NCBI GenBank assembly: GCA_026874595.1
Contig: CM049315.1
Span: 61,068,889-61,132,888 of the forward strand
Direction: 5' to 3'
Source: Sipunculus nudus
Taxonomy: Eukaryota; Annelida; Sipuncula; Golfingiida; Sipunculidae
DNA length: 64,000 bases
In this document: positions 23,173 through 35,787 of the stretch, piece by piece
Layout: every line of letters starts with the position of its first letter
Position numbering within the stretch: the first letter of the stretch is position 1
The notes under the pieces: model-generated
What the model was told of the DNA's origin: nothing
The model's database searches: none
The model's input: the letters and a program-made list of their open reading frames with translations, nothing else
Program-made: the position numbers and the translations under genes

Positions 23173-23505
23173 GTCAGAACCAACACGCCACATGTTTTTT
23201 TGTTTGGACATTACAGAACCAATAAATTGTTATATATCCTCGCTTTGTCAGGACCACCACGCCACGTCTTTTGTTTGGACATTAGAAAACATACAAATTG
23301 TTATATATCCTGGCTTTGTTAGGACCACCACGCCACGTTTTTTGTTTGGACATTAGAAAACTTACAAATTGTTATATATCCTGGCTATGTCAGGTCCACC
23401 ACGCCTGATGTTTGTTTTTGTTTGGACATTAGAGAACTAACAAGTTGTTACATATCCTGGCTTTTTCAGGACCACCACGCCACGTTTTTTATATATTAAG
23501 AATTT
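23173..23505 (+). repeat. 72-bp tandem repeat, right part
   Basis: About five units continue the array interrupted at 19388. Landmarks CCACCACGCC recur near 23252, 23325, 23397 and 23473, spaced 72-76 bp. Confidence 0.88.
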
Positions 23506-24190
23506 TACAGGGTTTGGCAGGACTGTCAACATTTCATCTCAGGAATCCCGCTCTTCCCTTTCAAAGATTAGACTGCGTGCTATCGGGATTACTGTGAACC
23601 ATTGTACATAACAATTTATACGTTTCAACGATTGATCCAATTATAAAATACGGTTGTATATTCAGATTATTCTTTTTATTCTTGAATAAATTATATATGC
23701 ACTAGTGGGGTTCGACTTATTTCTCTAACTAATTTGATCAAATCGGACCTTTTTTCAAAGTTAATGTTGAATTATTGCATACATTTGAGCTGTTATTGTA
23801 GCTTTAGTCGTTTCACCATCAGTGTAGAAAGACAAATCCAGCGATGAGGACATAAATAACATTGTGACCTTGAAAATAGACCATCTTGATATTAAGTTAC
23901 CGCCAGCTATTTTACTACTGAGGCTAAGCAGATCTTTTATCCTCTAATAACCATGTGCATATAGACATCACATGTAAACATACAGTGCCTTATTGACATC
24001 GCAGTGTAAATGGCATGGTTCGCAGCCTGCCTTGCGCTATACGCCCCGGGTACGCTCCCTAAGCAGCTGTTATTCCAACTGCATATTCTCATTTTCAGCA
24101 TTTGGTGCATAAACTTTCAAAAGTAAATATTTTGTAGAGTTTACTGTCAACATAACCAGTAGATATCTTATCATTTTTATCCAAAAGTTC
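23506..24190. other. Unassigned AT-rich sequence
   Basis: No gene or repeat boundary is recognised. A short GCCTGCCTTGCGCTA segment near 24030 resembles the complement of part of the LTR-like region at about 36300-36345. Confidence 0.4.
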
Positions 24191-24427
24191 CTATGAATAC
24201 ACAGGATTATTAGGTATATGAATAGCAACCCCTCTACTTAATGAAGTGCCATGTGAAAACAAAATATCTGCTCCCCATTCATTCTTCCATATTCTTTCGT
24301 TTTCTTTCAAAGAGTGAGTTTCTTGTAAATAAATTATGCTTTTGTGAAATTGTTTCATCTGCCTCCGTTTAAAATTACCTTTAAGACCATTAACATTTAA
24401 AGTTACACATGTCAGTTCACCTGTCAT
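24191..24427 (-). pseudogene. LINE AP-endonuclease N-terminal fragment
   Basis: On the minus strand from an ATG at 24427 the frame reads LTCVTLNVNGLKG, then IIYLQETHSLKENE, then WGADILFSHGTSLSRGVAI. This is the first third of an apurinic endonuclease domain of an L1/Tx1-type LINE: the N of LNVNG and the E of QETH are the metal-binding residues. The frame stops at 24191, and weak similarity may go on a further 60 bases. Reverse transcriptase is absent, so this is an isolated 5' piece. It could come from the same broad family as the LINE at 11195-14940. Confidence 0.75.
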
Positions 24428-26432
24428 GATTTAATAAACTCGCGTTGAAATTACTATAAGGCAAGTATAGATTGGATACGTATGCAAGGCACAAAACCCG
24501 CAAGACGCAATCACCGAAGTTTCCTGCTTTTTTTCAAATTTTATACTATCTTTATCAACCATGTGAAATGTGTCAGTGTTAAATTAAAAAAAAATAAATT
24601 AAAGAAAAACCATTTCTTACTTATCTTAATATTCTACCATCAACATGTAAGCTAGTAACATAACTTCTTATATAATTGATATGAAAGATCATATTATTTT
24701 GTAACATACCTACCGCGGAAACAGAAGTGCCCCAACTAACACTACTAAAGGTGTCAATAAATAAAGGGAGACGCATTGACACCGTAGCCTATCATACTCC
24801 GTAACATTTAAACTAATTTAATACTGATCAGTGCTGATATAAATATTAATATTTATAGAATAAACTTATCATTTCCCAACTTAACCAGTTCATGATATCA
24901 ACTTGCTTAACTGGAGTTGTTATATAAAAACAATTTACCTGTATGCTCATATCAGCGCAATTATAAGAGGGCATGTACTTTTATAGCAAGGGTCGCAATA
25001 TGTATTTACGAAAAAAAGAAATTTGATTTTGAAGATTCAAGTCCGGCATGAATAGAGAGGCCAGAAGCACTACCCATATAACAGAGGTGTGTTACTGAAC
25101 TTATTAATATAACTTAATTGGTATCTGAATAAACTGTCATAAAAAATCATTGTAACGATTTTCAAATTCTATCAACCCCGCATTCTGCGGATATATCTGA
25201 TCAGCAACGCCCTGCCATTGTTATCACTACCATACTATGTTATAATTAAGCAATTGAAATGTGATGTTAAGTACATGTATATATTAATATTAAAGTGACA
25301 CGTTCTCATGTTACCAAGATATTGAGTCACAGAATCACAACTAGATCCTTTCATAATCACTGAATGATATGATAATGAACACTTCTGCTACCTCTAGCTG
25401 AGTGGTCTATGAATCATAACATCAATACAGAGTATACAATCAATTTATAATTTGATGAATGCAAGGTCGCCGTATCCCATAGGCTTCAAGGTCATTTAGA
25501 AAAAAAATAAATAAAAAATAGTAAAATTATTAATGTAAATATTAACATCAATATTACTATAAAACAAACGTGTAAGTAAATATCCCCCTTAACCCTATTG
25601 ATATAATACCGAATCACGGAGACTCTACTGTTAGGTGCCAAAGAAACCAATTAATATGATGATAAACACGACTGTCATCAACCAATCTTGGGATTTTCCA
25701 AACATATATTATACTAGCTCAACCATAAAAACAGAAACAAGTCATCTTTTACCACAATGGGAATAAATCGTATCATGATAGCAATACCATTTTATCATAA
25801 CAATAAAATCTGTTTCGATTAATTTCCATGTTATTTAGAATTTCCAATTTTCCATGTTATACTACCATCATCACATAATTAAAACATCAATAGTTAAATT
25901 ATGCAAAACACTGTCGGTGCCTCACTATCATCGTCTGACAGAATACAAAACCATAATAACCATGTCAGAATTTCCGACAAAATTCAATGATTATATATTC
26001 ATATACATACAAACATACATTTACATATGCATATACACATTCATACGCGCATATTCATATACAAAATACTACTAATATCAAATCCTAGCGTTTGCTTGAA
26101 GTTCCTGATATAACGAATCTGTTATTAAAGCCGTAACAACGCCACACTATGTCATGAAACATCATCAGTATCGATTGTTATTATCTGATCATAGCATAAA
26201 CAGAAAAGAAGAAAATAGAGATCTAAACATGATGCAAAAAAATCATAGTATGGCTATCACTCCTTGGTGGTACCTTCACATTCTGATATCAGTAACAAAT
26301 TATAAAATAAATATCTGTCGAATTCAAAGTCACAATGTATAATTATTGTGCTACTAAATAACATCTTATCATCATGCAACTAGTGCGAAATAAAGAAAAC
26401 TAATGTTTCCCATTTTTACCCAATCCATTCCA
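24428..26432. other. AT-rich sequence, possibly the LINE 5' region, otherwise unassigned
   Basis: The first part may be the 5' leader of the minus-strand LINE fragment. I see no convincing coding exon, hairpin element or array. Short open frames have no recognisable similarity. Confidence 0.4.
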
Positions 26433-29400
26433 GGCTGTATAGGTTGTCTGCATCATGCTGATTTGTTTGCCTGCATCATGTTGCATGGTTTATCTGCATC
26501 ATGCTGAATGGTCTGTCTGCATCATGCTAATTGATCTCTCTGCATTATGCAGGTCTGTCTGCATTATGAGAAATGATCTCTCTGTCTTATAAAGAGGCTT
26601 CGTAGTTTTATAGTTAAATCATAATAATGATGTATTTAAAGAAAAAAGTATCGCGTTATATTAACTTGTATAAACGTCTGTCTGCATCATGCTGAATGTT
26701 CTGTCTGCATCATGCTGAATTTTGTTCACATAATCAAATGGTTTGTCTGCATCATGCAGTATGGTTTGTCTGCATCATGCTAAATGGTCTGTCGGCATCA
26801 TACTTATCTGTCTGCATCATGCTGAATGGTCTGTCTGCATCATGCTGAATGGTTTGTCTGCATCATGCTGAATGGTCTGTCTGCATCATGCTGAATGGTT
26901 TGTCTGCATCATGCTGAATGGTCTGTCTGCATCATGCTGAATGGTTTGTTTGCATCATGCTGAATGGTCTGTCTGCATCATGCTGAATGGTCTGTCTGCA
27001 TCATGCTGAATGGTCTGTCTGCATCATGCTGAATGGTTTGTTTGCATCATGCTGAATGGTCTGTCTGCATCATGCTGAATGGTCTGTCTGCATCATGCTG
27101 AATGGTTTGTTTGCATCATGCTGAATGGTCTGTCTGCATCATGCTGAATGGTCTGTCTGCATCATGCTGAATGGTTTGTCTGCATCATGCTGAATGGTCT
27201 GTCTGCATCATGCTGAATAGATTGTGTGCCTGCAATATGCTGAATGATTTGTCTGCATCATGCTGAATGGTTTGTCTGCATCATGCTGAATGGTTTGTCT
27301 GCATCATGCTGAATGGTCTGTCTGCATCATGCTGAATGGTCTGTCTGCATCATGCTGAATGGTCTGTCTGCATCATGCTACATGGTCTGTCTGCATCATG
27401 CTGAATGGTTTGTCTGCATCATGCTGAATGGTCTGTCTGCATCATGCTGAATGGTTTGTTTGCATCATGCTGAATGGTCTGTCTGCATCATGCTGAATGG
27501 TCTTTCTGCATCATGCTGAATGGTCTGTCTGCATCATGCTGAATGGTTTGTTTGCATCATGCTGAATGGTCTGTCTGCATCATGCTGAATGGTTTGTTTG
27601 CATCATGCTGAATGGTCTGTCTGCATCATGCTGAATGGTTTGTCTGCATCATGCTGAATGGTCTGTCTGCATCATGCTGAATGGTTTGTTTGCATCATGC
27701 TGAATGGTCTGTCTGCATCATGCTGAATGGTCTGTTTGAATCATGCTGAATGGTTTGTTTGCATCATGCTGAATGGTCTGTCTGCATCATGCTGAATGGT
27801 TTGTCTGCATCATGCTGAATGGTTTGTCTGCATCATGCTGAATTGTCTGTCTGCATCATGCTGAATGGTTTGTTTGCATCATGCTGAATGGTCTGTCTGC
27901 ATCATGCTGAATGGTGTGTCTGCATCATGCTGAATAGTTTGTCTGCATCATGCTGAATGGTCTGTCTGCATCATGCTGAATCGTTTGTCTGCATCATGCT
28001 GAATGGTCTGTCTGCATCATGCTGAATGGTTTGTCTGCATCATGCTGAATGGTTTGTCTGCATCATGCTGAATGGTTTATCTGCATCATGCTGAATGGTC
28101 TGTCTGCATTATGCGAACTGATCTCTCTTCATTAGGCAGGTCTGTCTGCATCATGCTAAAAGATCTCACTGAATCATGCTGGTCTGTCTGCATAATGCTG
28201 AATGCCTTTTCTGCATCATGCTGAATGGTTTTGTCTGCATCATGTTGTATGGGTTGTCTGCATCATGCTGATTTTTTTGCCTGCACCATGCTGTATGGTT
28301 TGTCTGTATCCTGCTTAATGGTTTGTATGCAACATGCTGAATGATTTGTCTGCATCATGCAGAATGGTCTGTCTGCATCATGCTAATTAATCTCTCTTCA
28401 TTATGCAGGCCTGTCTGCATTATGAGAAATGATCTCTCTGCATCATGCTGGTCTGTCTGCATCATGCTGAATGGTTTGTCTGCATCATGCTGAATGGTCT
28501 GTCTGCATCATGCTGAATAGATTGTGTGCATCATGCTGAATGGTTTGACTGCAATATGCTGAATGATTTGTCTGCATCATGCTGAATGGTTTGTCTGCAT
28601 CATGCTGAATGGTTTGTCTGCATCATGCTGAATGGTCTGTCTGCATCATGCTAACTGATCTCTCTTCATTAGGCAGGTCTGTCTGCATCATGCTAAAAGA
28701 TCTCACTGAATCATGATGGTCTGTCTGCATAATGCTGAATGCCTTTTCTGCATCATGCTGAATGGTTTTGTCTGCATCATGTTGTATGGGTTGTCTGCAT
28801 CATGCTGATTTTTTTGCCTGCACCATGCTGCATGGTTTGTATGCAACATTCTGAATGATTTGTCTGCATCATGCTGAATGGTCTGTCTGCATCATGCTAA
28901 TTAATCTCTCTTCATTATGCAGGCCTGTCTGCATTATGAGAAATGATCTCTCTGCATCATGCTGGTCTGTCTGCATCATGCTGAATGGTTTGTCTGCATC
29001 ATGCTGAATGGTCTGTCTGCATCATGCTGAATAGTTTGTGTGCATCATGCTGAATGGTTTGACTGCAATATGCTGAATGATTTGTCTGCATCATGCTAAA
29101 TGATTTGTCTGCATCATGCTGAATGCTTTGACTGCATCATGCTGAATGATTTGTCTGTAACATGCTGAATGGTTTGTATGCACCAAGCCGGATTATGTTC
29201 ACACTATAGAATGGTTTGTCTGCATTATGCTGAATGGTTTGTCTAAATAATGCTGTATGATCTGTCTGAATAATGCTAAATCATTTGTCTGCATCATGCT
29301 GAATGGTCTGTCTGCATCATGCTGAATTATGTTCATATTATCGAATGGTTTGCCTGCATCATGCTAAATGGTGTGTTTGCATCATGCTGTATGCTTTTTC

Positions 29401-29440
29401 TGCATCACGCTGAATGGTTAGTCTGCACAACGCTCAATCA
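26433..29440. repeat. 23-bp satellite array of about 120-130 copies
   Basis: The consensus is GTCTGCATCATGCTGAATGG plus TYT, period 23. The two variants (ending TCT or TTT before GTCTG) often alternate, giving a 46-bp dimer in 26820-28090. The core is very homogeneous, while both edges are degenerate. Near 28110-29080 a block of about 540 bp containing odd units (TGATCTCTCTTCATTAGG, GCCTTTTCTGCATC) occurs twice. No unique spacers separate the units. Confidence 0.95.
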
Positions 29441-29837
29441 TGTTTATATATACAGTGAACATGTGATGTGAACACATTCAGTTTCTAATTTCCATTCAAA
29501 TCGAAACAAATGCCATACAGTCATTTCTGTTTATGTGAAAAGTATGAGTTGATAAATAACACAATGTAATTAAGAATTTAATATAAAGAAAATCTGATCG
29601 CCTTTTATTTATGACGAGGAAACTTTTAGTCTTTTAGTCTATTTTGCAGTCTTGGGCAGAAAATATTAATCTATTCGAATAACCAAAATTTTGCTAAATA
29701 TTATTCACATAAATGAAAACAAAATTTTCAAAACTCACTTTTAATACTATGCAAAGAAGCATCCAAATCGCTTGAAACTGTCTCCGATTCAGAAATTTGG
29801 AACATAAACCTATATGTTCACTTGCCCGTGTCTTGCA
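29441..29837. other. Unassigned AT-rich sequence
   Basis: A spacer between the 23-bp satellite and the truncated left edge of the Ty3/gypsy element. Nothing recognised. Confidence 0.4.
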
Positions 29838-29986
29838 GGCTACGGCTTTATGAAGAATACTTGGCCCAAATGGAGAAGGAATGTTTGGCCAGTGTGTGGA
29901 CCCGAGACAAATAGGACTTATGGATCTATGGCATGACCATTAATGTCCACACAGATCATCAACCACTGGAAACAATATTTAAAAAC
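29838..29986 (+). pseudogene. Ty3/gypsy RT/RNase H remnant, left part
   Basis: In one frame (with an in-frame stop) the sequence reads YLAQMEKECLASV and then INVHTDHQPLETIF. The first resembles the 'Y.QIEKE.LAIV' start of Ty3/gypsy RNase H, with its catalytic Glu. The second is the conserved 'HTDH.PLE.IF' strand. The frame ends at the AAAAAC junction with Helentron B. Confidence 0.85.
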
Positions 29987-32900
29987 AAGGCCTACAGGCC
30001 TAATGCGAACCTGTGCAATGAGATTACACCAGGTATAATGCTTCAATGCTGGACCATTACTTTTCAAGAACATGTGTAACATGTATATGAACAATGCAAG
30101 TACTAAACACTTAGAACAAGAAACAATTAAACAAACATCACTGCTGCAATTCTGGCATGGGTGCACACAACACAAAAACTAGAATATAGATAGTCAATAA
30201 GCGACTATGTGTATCCGCCAAAATCAGAGTAGGAAAGGTGAAGAGAGCCATGGATTGAGTGGCAAGGGGAAATAGAGTGAAGTGTGTTGCATAATAGCCT
30301 GGATGTCTGCAGCGGAAACGTATATGTAGGTTGCGCCACCTACCTTAAAATCCAGAAAGCTGTCCAAGATGTATAAACATGCAAAATTTGAGGCAGATAA
30401 GTCAAACCACTACTGAGATATGAGTGATTTTAGCCCACGGCAGAAAAACAGACGGACGCTGTGCAAAAATGGTGGCAGGTGGCGCCACCAATTTTGTGTA
30501 TGATTAAGGGCTATAAGAGATCTATACACATGCAAAATTTCAGGGGATATGTCAAACCAGTCTTCAGATATAAGCCTGAATGTCTGCAGTGTATACATAA
30601 ATGTAGTTGGCGCCACCTGCCACAAAATCCAGAAAGCTATCCAAGATGTATAAACCTGCAAAATTTTAGGCAGATATGTTAAACCTCTGCCGAGATATGA
30701 GTGAGTTTATGCCACGGCAAACAAACAGACGATGCTGTGCCAAAATGATTGCAGCTGGCACCACCAGTTTTGTGTATGATAAAGAGCTATGTGAGATCTA
30801 TAAACATGCAAAATATTTGCCAAATCGATCAAATGGTTCTTGAGATATGAGCTTGGATGTCTGCAGCCTAAATTTGAATGTAGGTGGCGCCACCTGTCAT
30901 AAAACAAGTAAGCTGTCAAGGATGTATAAACCTGCAAAATTTCAGATGGATAAGTCAAACCAGTGTGGAGATATGAATGATTTTATCCCAAGGCAGATGA
31001 ACAGATGGACGCTGTGCAAGAATGGTTGCAGTTGGCGTACCAGTTTTGCGTATGATAAAGAGTTATGGGAGATCTATACACATGCAAAATTTTGGCCCAA
31101 CTGGTCAAATGGTTCCCGAGATATGAACTTGGATGTCTGCAGCTTAACCGTGAATGTAGATGGCGCCACCTGTCATACAATCAAGAAAGCTGTCCAAGAT
31201 GTATAAACATGCAAAATTTCAGGTGGATAAGTCCAACCAATGCAGAGATATGAGTGTTTTTATCCCAAGGCAGATGAACAGACGGACGCTGTGCAAAAAT
31301 GGTGGCAGTGGCGCCACCAATTTTGTGTATGATTAAGAGATATGCCCAAAATTTGTGCCCAAACGGTCAAATGGTTCCTGAGATATGAGCTTGGATGTCT
31401 GCAGCGTAAATCTGAATGTAGGTGGCGCCACCTGTCATAAAATCAAGAAAGCTGTCCAGGATGTATACACATGCAAAATTTCAGGTGGAAAAGTCCAACC
31501 AATGCAGAGATATGAGTGTTTTTATCCAAAGGAAAATGAACAAATGGAAGCTGTGCAAAAATGGTTGCAGGTGGTGCCACCATTTTTAGTATATGTTATA
31601 AAGCTTTCCAAGGGCTTCATTTGTGCAAAATCTTTAGCCTTATCTGTCAAATGGTTCCCGAGATATGTGGGTTTATGTGTGGAAACAGACGCACAATTGG
31701 ATGCAGCAGTTCACATTTGACCGATTTAATTCCGAATTCAAAAAAAAAAATTCTGCCCAGTGGTTATGGAGGAGTTCTCCGGAAACCTATGCGGCGATGG
31801 TGGCAGCGTCGGCGTCCGACTGAAAACATAATATCCGCAAAACTGTTTTATATACAACAGTCTTATATAAAACAAAGAGATATATACATATGCCCAATGT
31901 CAGACTGATATGTAAAACCCCTCTTGTGAAATAAGCAGGGACATACACTGTGCAAAAATTATTGTAGGTGGCGCCACCAGTTTTGTACACTATAAAGCTA
32001 CCCGATATGTATAAACATACCCAATTTAAGGCTGATATATCAAATTCCTCTGTAGAAATAAGCAGGCGCATACACTACAAAAGTCAATGTAGGTGGCACC
32101 ACCTGTCTTGTAAATGAGAATACCATCAAAGACGCATAGACAGGTATCAGTCCAATACATCAAACTTCCCTAGAGTTTGATGCACTGGGCTGACAAGGCT
32201 TAGGTGAGTAAGGCAGTTGCCCCCCGAGTGACCTGTGACAAATTGCTGCCTCAAGCTACTGCACTGAGTGAACTCTTGACCTGCACCTAGCTAGACTGAT
32301 TGAACTTTTGACCTGTACCTGGCAGCACTGAGTGAACTCTTGACCTGTTGCATAATCTGACACAGTTGGCAGTCTGCCAAAGCTATAAATAGATTCAGGC
32401 TGAACTTTGGTGCCAAATATGATGCAGTGAGCAGTCTGCCAAAGCTATAAATAGAATGCAGCTATTGCACTGAGTTAACTCTTGACCTATACCTGGCTGC
32501 ACTTCTTCCAATCCTGGCACTGTGCCAAAACTATTTATAGAGCTGACATCATCTTGCCTAATGACCAACATCAAGGCACTGGCAATCTGCCAATGGTAAA
32601 CCAAGTGCTGCCATCTGTACATAAAAGTGGTCCCTACTTGAAATAACTTTGAAATTTATTTTCACAATACAAAATGCTTTTCAGCTGACTTTTTATAAAA
32701 AAGAAATCAGGAATATATGTAAAATTATTACGGATGCATACTATATGCAAATTTAAAATACAGATAAATATCATTGATGGCAAATTCTTGAATTAAGTTG
32801 AGTAGGGATACCAATAATTCATAATCCACGTACAGTTGTCTTTATATAGCCAAAGAGAGCTGAATATCCATGATTGTGATATTGCCTGGTATGATGAATA

Positions 32901-34106
32901 ACTTAGATCATAAATCTAAATTTTTTAAAAGCTTTTAAAAAAACTTTCTTGTCAATATTAACCAAATATAACCTGAAATCTAAATGTCTAGTGGCATGAT
33001 GTAATAGATGCTGATAAACTGGTGCCAGGCTAGATGTAACAGCATCACACAGCTAACATATATGGTAAAATGACTCAATTCAATCTCCATAATTCAGCCA
33101 AAAATCAGTCATGTGGAACCATTAATGACGATTATTTTAAGAATTATTGTAGGGATTATTCTTGTAAAATATTTAACAAACTGGCTTCAGTGGCATCAGT
33201 TGAAAAACGTTTCGCAAGTTTATAACTCATATAGGAAGATACAGCAAAATGGCTGATTCAGCTTCCCGTAACTCAGCCAAAAAGCACTGAACTAAAACCA
33301 TTTGAACAAACTTGAATTATCAACATCTGAGAATAATTAATGTGTGAGATTTAAGAATTTGGCCCAGTGGTTTTTGAGAAGAAGATCTTTGTAGCCACTG
33401 AGTTAAAATGGGCAGTTATGGCATATAACTAAATTCAGCTTCCCATAACTTAGCCAAAAGTCACTGAAAAGAGACCATTTGAACAAACTTCAGAAAGCAC
33501 TACCCTAGGATCATTTCTATGCGATATTAAACAATTTTGCCATATTGTTTTAGAGAAGAAGTTTTTTGTAGCCCTCAGTGTGATACAGGCAGTGATGACC
33601 TCGTACAAAAAAGGCCGATGCAGTTGGCGCCACCAATACCTCAATTTCAGATATGACCTATGTGACCAACATTGGCATGAAATATAGTGATGATAGTTCC
33701 GGCCGTTTCTGAGATTTAAATTTTAATATGCTTTTTTGCACAGTTAACAAAGTTCAACCTCCTGTAACTCGGCCAAAAATCTCCAAACTGGAACCATTCG
33801 AACAAACTTGAGAAAGACTGTTCCAGGGATCATTTCTGTGAAAAATTGGACAATTTGGCTGGACAGTTTCAGAGAAGAAGATTTTTAAAGCTTTTTAAGC
33901 TTTTTCCCTATAAAATCTAAGAAAATGCAGTTAGAAAAAATAAACAAAATCCGCCATAGCTTTTTGGATGACTGATTAATTGCAAAAGATTTTGTGATGC
34001 TAGCTCCTGCCGTTTTTGAGATAGCTATGGTTAACGTACAGACGACGTACGACGCACGACACACGACGGACGACGCCGCACCATCGCATAAGCTCACAGG
34101 TTCGCT
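29987..34106 (-). mobile_element. Helentron B, copy 2, inverted, inside gypsy RNase H
   Basis: The reverse strand starts AGCGAACCTGTG at 34106 and ends GGCCTT at 29987. The inverted subterminal copy CACAGGTTCGC and the AGGCCT-GT-AGGCCT hairpin match copy 1. AAAAAC flanks both sides (29981-29986 and 34107-34112). Compared with copy 1 it lacks the LINE and the MITE, and it carries fewer or differently arranged GGTGGCGCCACC units (30478, 30883, 31421, 31967). The RNase H reading resumes immediately on the far side, so the boundaries are defined independently of the element's own sequence. Confidence 0.9.
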
Positions 34107-34230
34107 AAAAACGCCTCAAGACAACCCCTCGACATCTGCTGTAAATGATGATGCGTCTACAGCGATACAACCTCAAAGTCATATACAAAAAAAAGGCTCA
34201 TCATTGGTGCTAGCAAACAAACTTTGAGGT
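34107..34230 (+). pseudogene. Ty3/gypsy RNase H remnant, right part
   Basis: Beyond the Helentron the frame (one stop) shows the 'P+.L..M.MRLQRY' and 'V.Y+KG..L.LAD' signatures of the end of gypsy RNase H; the Asp of the last motif is replaced by Asn here. It continues from the part ending at 29986. Confidence 0.8.
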
Positions 34231-34269
34231 AACATTCAGCATGTTGCATCACCTCTGCAACCATGCAGG

Positions 34270-35140
34270 AGACCAAAGTGGCATCCTCTCAGGACCAAGT
34301 GCTTACCAACCTCATTCATGTAATTACCATTGGATGGCCTAATTTAAAATCTCAGCTAGCTGCAGACTTGTCCCTTACTGGACATTTCGAGATGAACTCA
34401 CTTTTCATTCAAAACCAGTCATTCCAAAGGAGCCAATGCACAGCCACTTGATAACAGAGAGACCTTGGCAATTTGTCAGCCAAGGTCTGCCTACCTTTGA
34501 ATCAGTTAACTACCTGTTCACTGTCCATCATTTTACTGACTTCATAGAAGTTGATGAACTGGAAATCACTTTCTCTCCAGTGCAGTAGCAACCAAAACTG
34601 AAGCATATATTGCAAGGTACGGTGCATTTGATGTGCTCCTCACAGACAACGGGGGTTTATAGGATCTGAATACGAGGGCCTCTGTGAGCGACATCAGATA
34701 CAACATATCACTAGCTCTCCTAACTGGCCTCAGGTGAATGGAATAGCTGAGTCCGCAGTCAAAGCGATCAAACAAATCATGAAAAAATGCACTAAAGAAG
34801 AATTCTCCAAAGCTCTACTTAATCAAAAAAATACTCCACCACAGGGCCATGTGTTAAGCCCTGCTCAGAGGACTTCTGCCAATGGCCAAACAACACCTAA
34901 TACCTAATCCACCTGAGACCACTCTGGTGCAAGAGGCTATAGCAAACAGGCGTGCAGCAGCCAATCAACAGTACGACAAGGAAGTGGGAGACGAGCCTCT
35001 GACTCCACTAAAAATAGGTGATTTTGTATATGCTAAACCCCCACCAAACAGGAAAACAGCCCCTGGGATTATGGAGTCATCACAGAAATACCGCGTCCCA
35101 GGTTTTACCTAATAGACACTCCAGCAGGCAAAACAAGGAG
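34270..35140 (+). pseudogene. Ty3/gypsy integrase remnant
   Basis: Fragments in shifting frames include PYWTFRDELT (region before the zinc finger), YLFTVHHFTDFIEVDEL, VLLTDNGG (second catalytic Asp of the DDE triad) and HITSSPNWPQVNGIAE, which ends in the catalytic Glu. From 34882 a C-terminal frame, with RRAAANQQYDKEV and LKIGDFVY, resembles the post-core region. The H2C2 finger and the first catalytic strand seem shortened. Frameshifts near 34590, 34660 and 34870 make it inactive. Confidence 0.85.
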
Positions 35141-35787
35141 AAATCGGGGCCATAATAGACAAGCCGCTCCACCACCTATGGAAGCACTTGCCTCGAAGTC
35201 CTGGGTTACATCAGCCCTGCACCTGCCGTCTCATAGCAATTCCAAACATGAGCAACAGTTAACCTGTTCTGCGATGAAGGCTGCTGACAACACACTGCGT
35301 GCCTGAAGCTACTGAATCCTCTCCCGTGCCTCAGAGTGCGGCTCTTAATAACATACCCTCTAAAACAACATAAATCCACACCAAACCCAGACGATGTGAT
35401 ACCAGTAACACCACAACACTTACAGTACCAGGTATGGGAGAACTGACAAACCGGTGAAGAGAATGGACCTTTGAGACGGGGTCAGAATAAAACTCCCAAC
35501 AGGCTTGAGGGTAGTCTACCCCTACGATACCCTCACTTCTTCTGCTGATTGTTTAAGTGATTAAGATGGCATAAGATCTTTTCTATTTTATTTACATATT
35601 ACTGGTTTTACCTGACTTTAATGCACTGATGTTGGTTGAATAATCCTTCATGTGCATGTGCATAGCTTTAAGCATTTTTTTAACATGCCAAAGTTTTCTA
35701 CCAGTCTGCACACCTAGAAACTTATTTATTTATTTATTTTTATATTCGTGATTTATTTAATCTATTTATTTTATAAAGAGAGGAGGG
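35141..35787 (+). other. Ty3/gypsy 3' non-coding tail and purine tract
   Basis: Remnants of the polyprotein tail reach about 35560, followed by AT-rich sequence. The purine-rich stretch AAAGAGAGGAGGG (35775-35787) directly before TGTTAG is the expected polypurine tract position for second-strand priming. Confidence 0.6.

Noticed and set aside
26433-29440. CRISPR-like regular array
   Set aside because: The 23-bp units are directly adjoining with no unique spacers, the context is eukaryotic and there are no cas genes. It is a satellite.
34107-35140. Active retroelement or host integrase gene
   Set aside because: Stops and frameshifts break every domain, and catalytic regions are damaged. It is a dead Ty3/gypsy copy.
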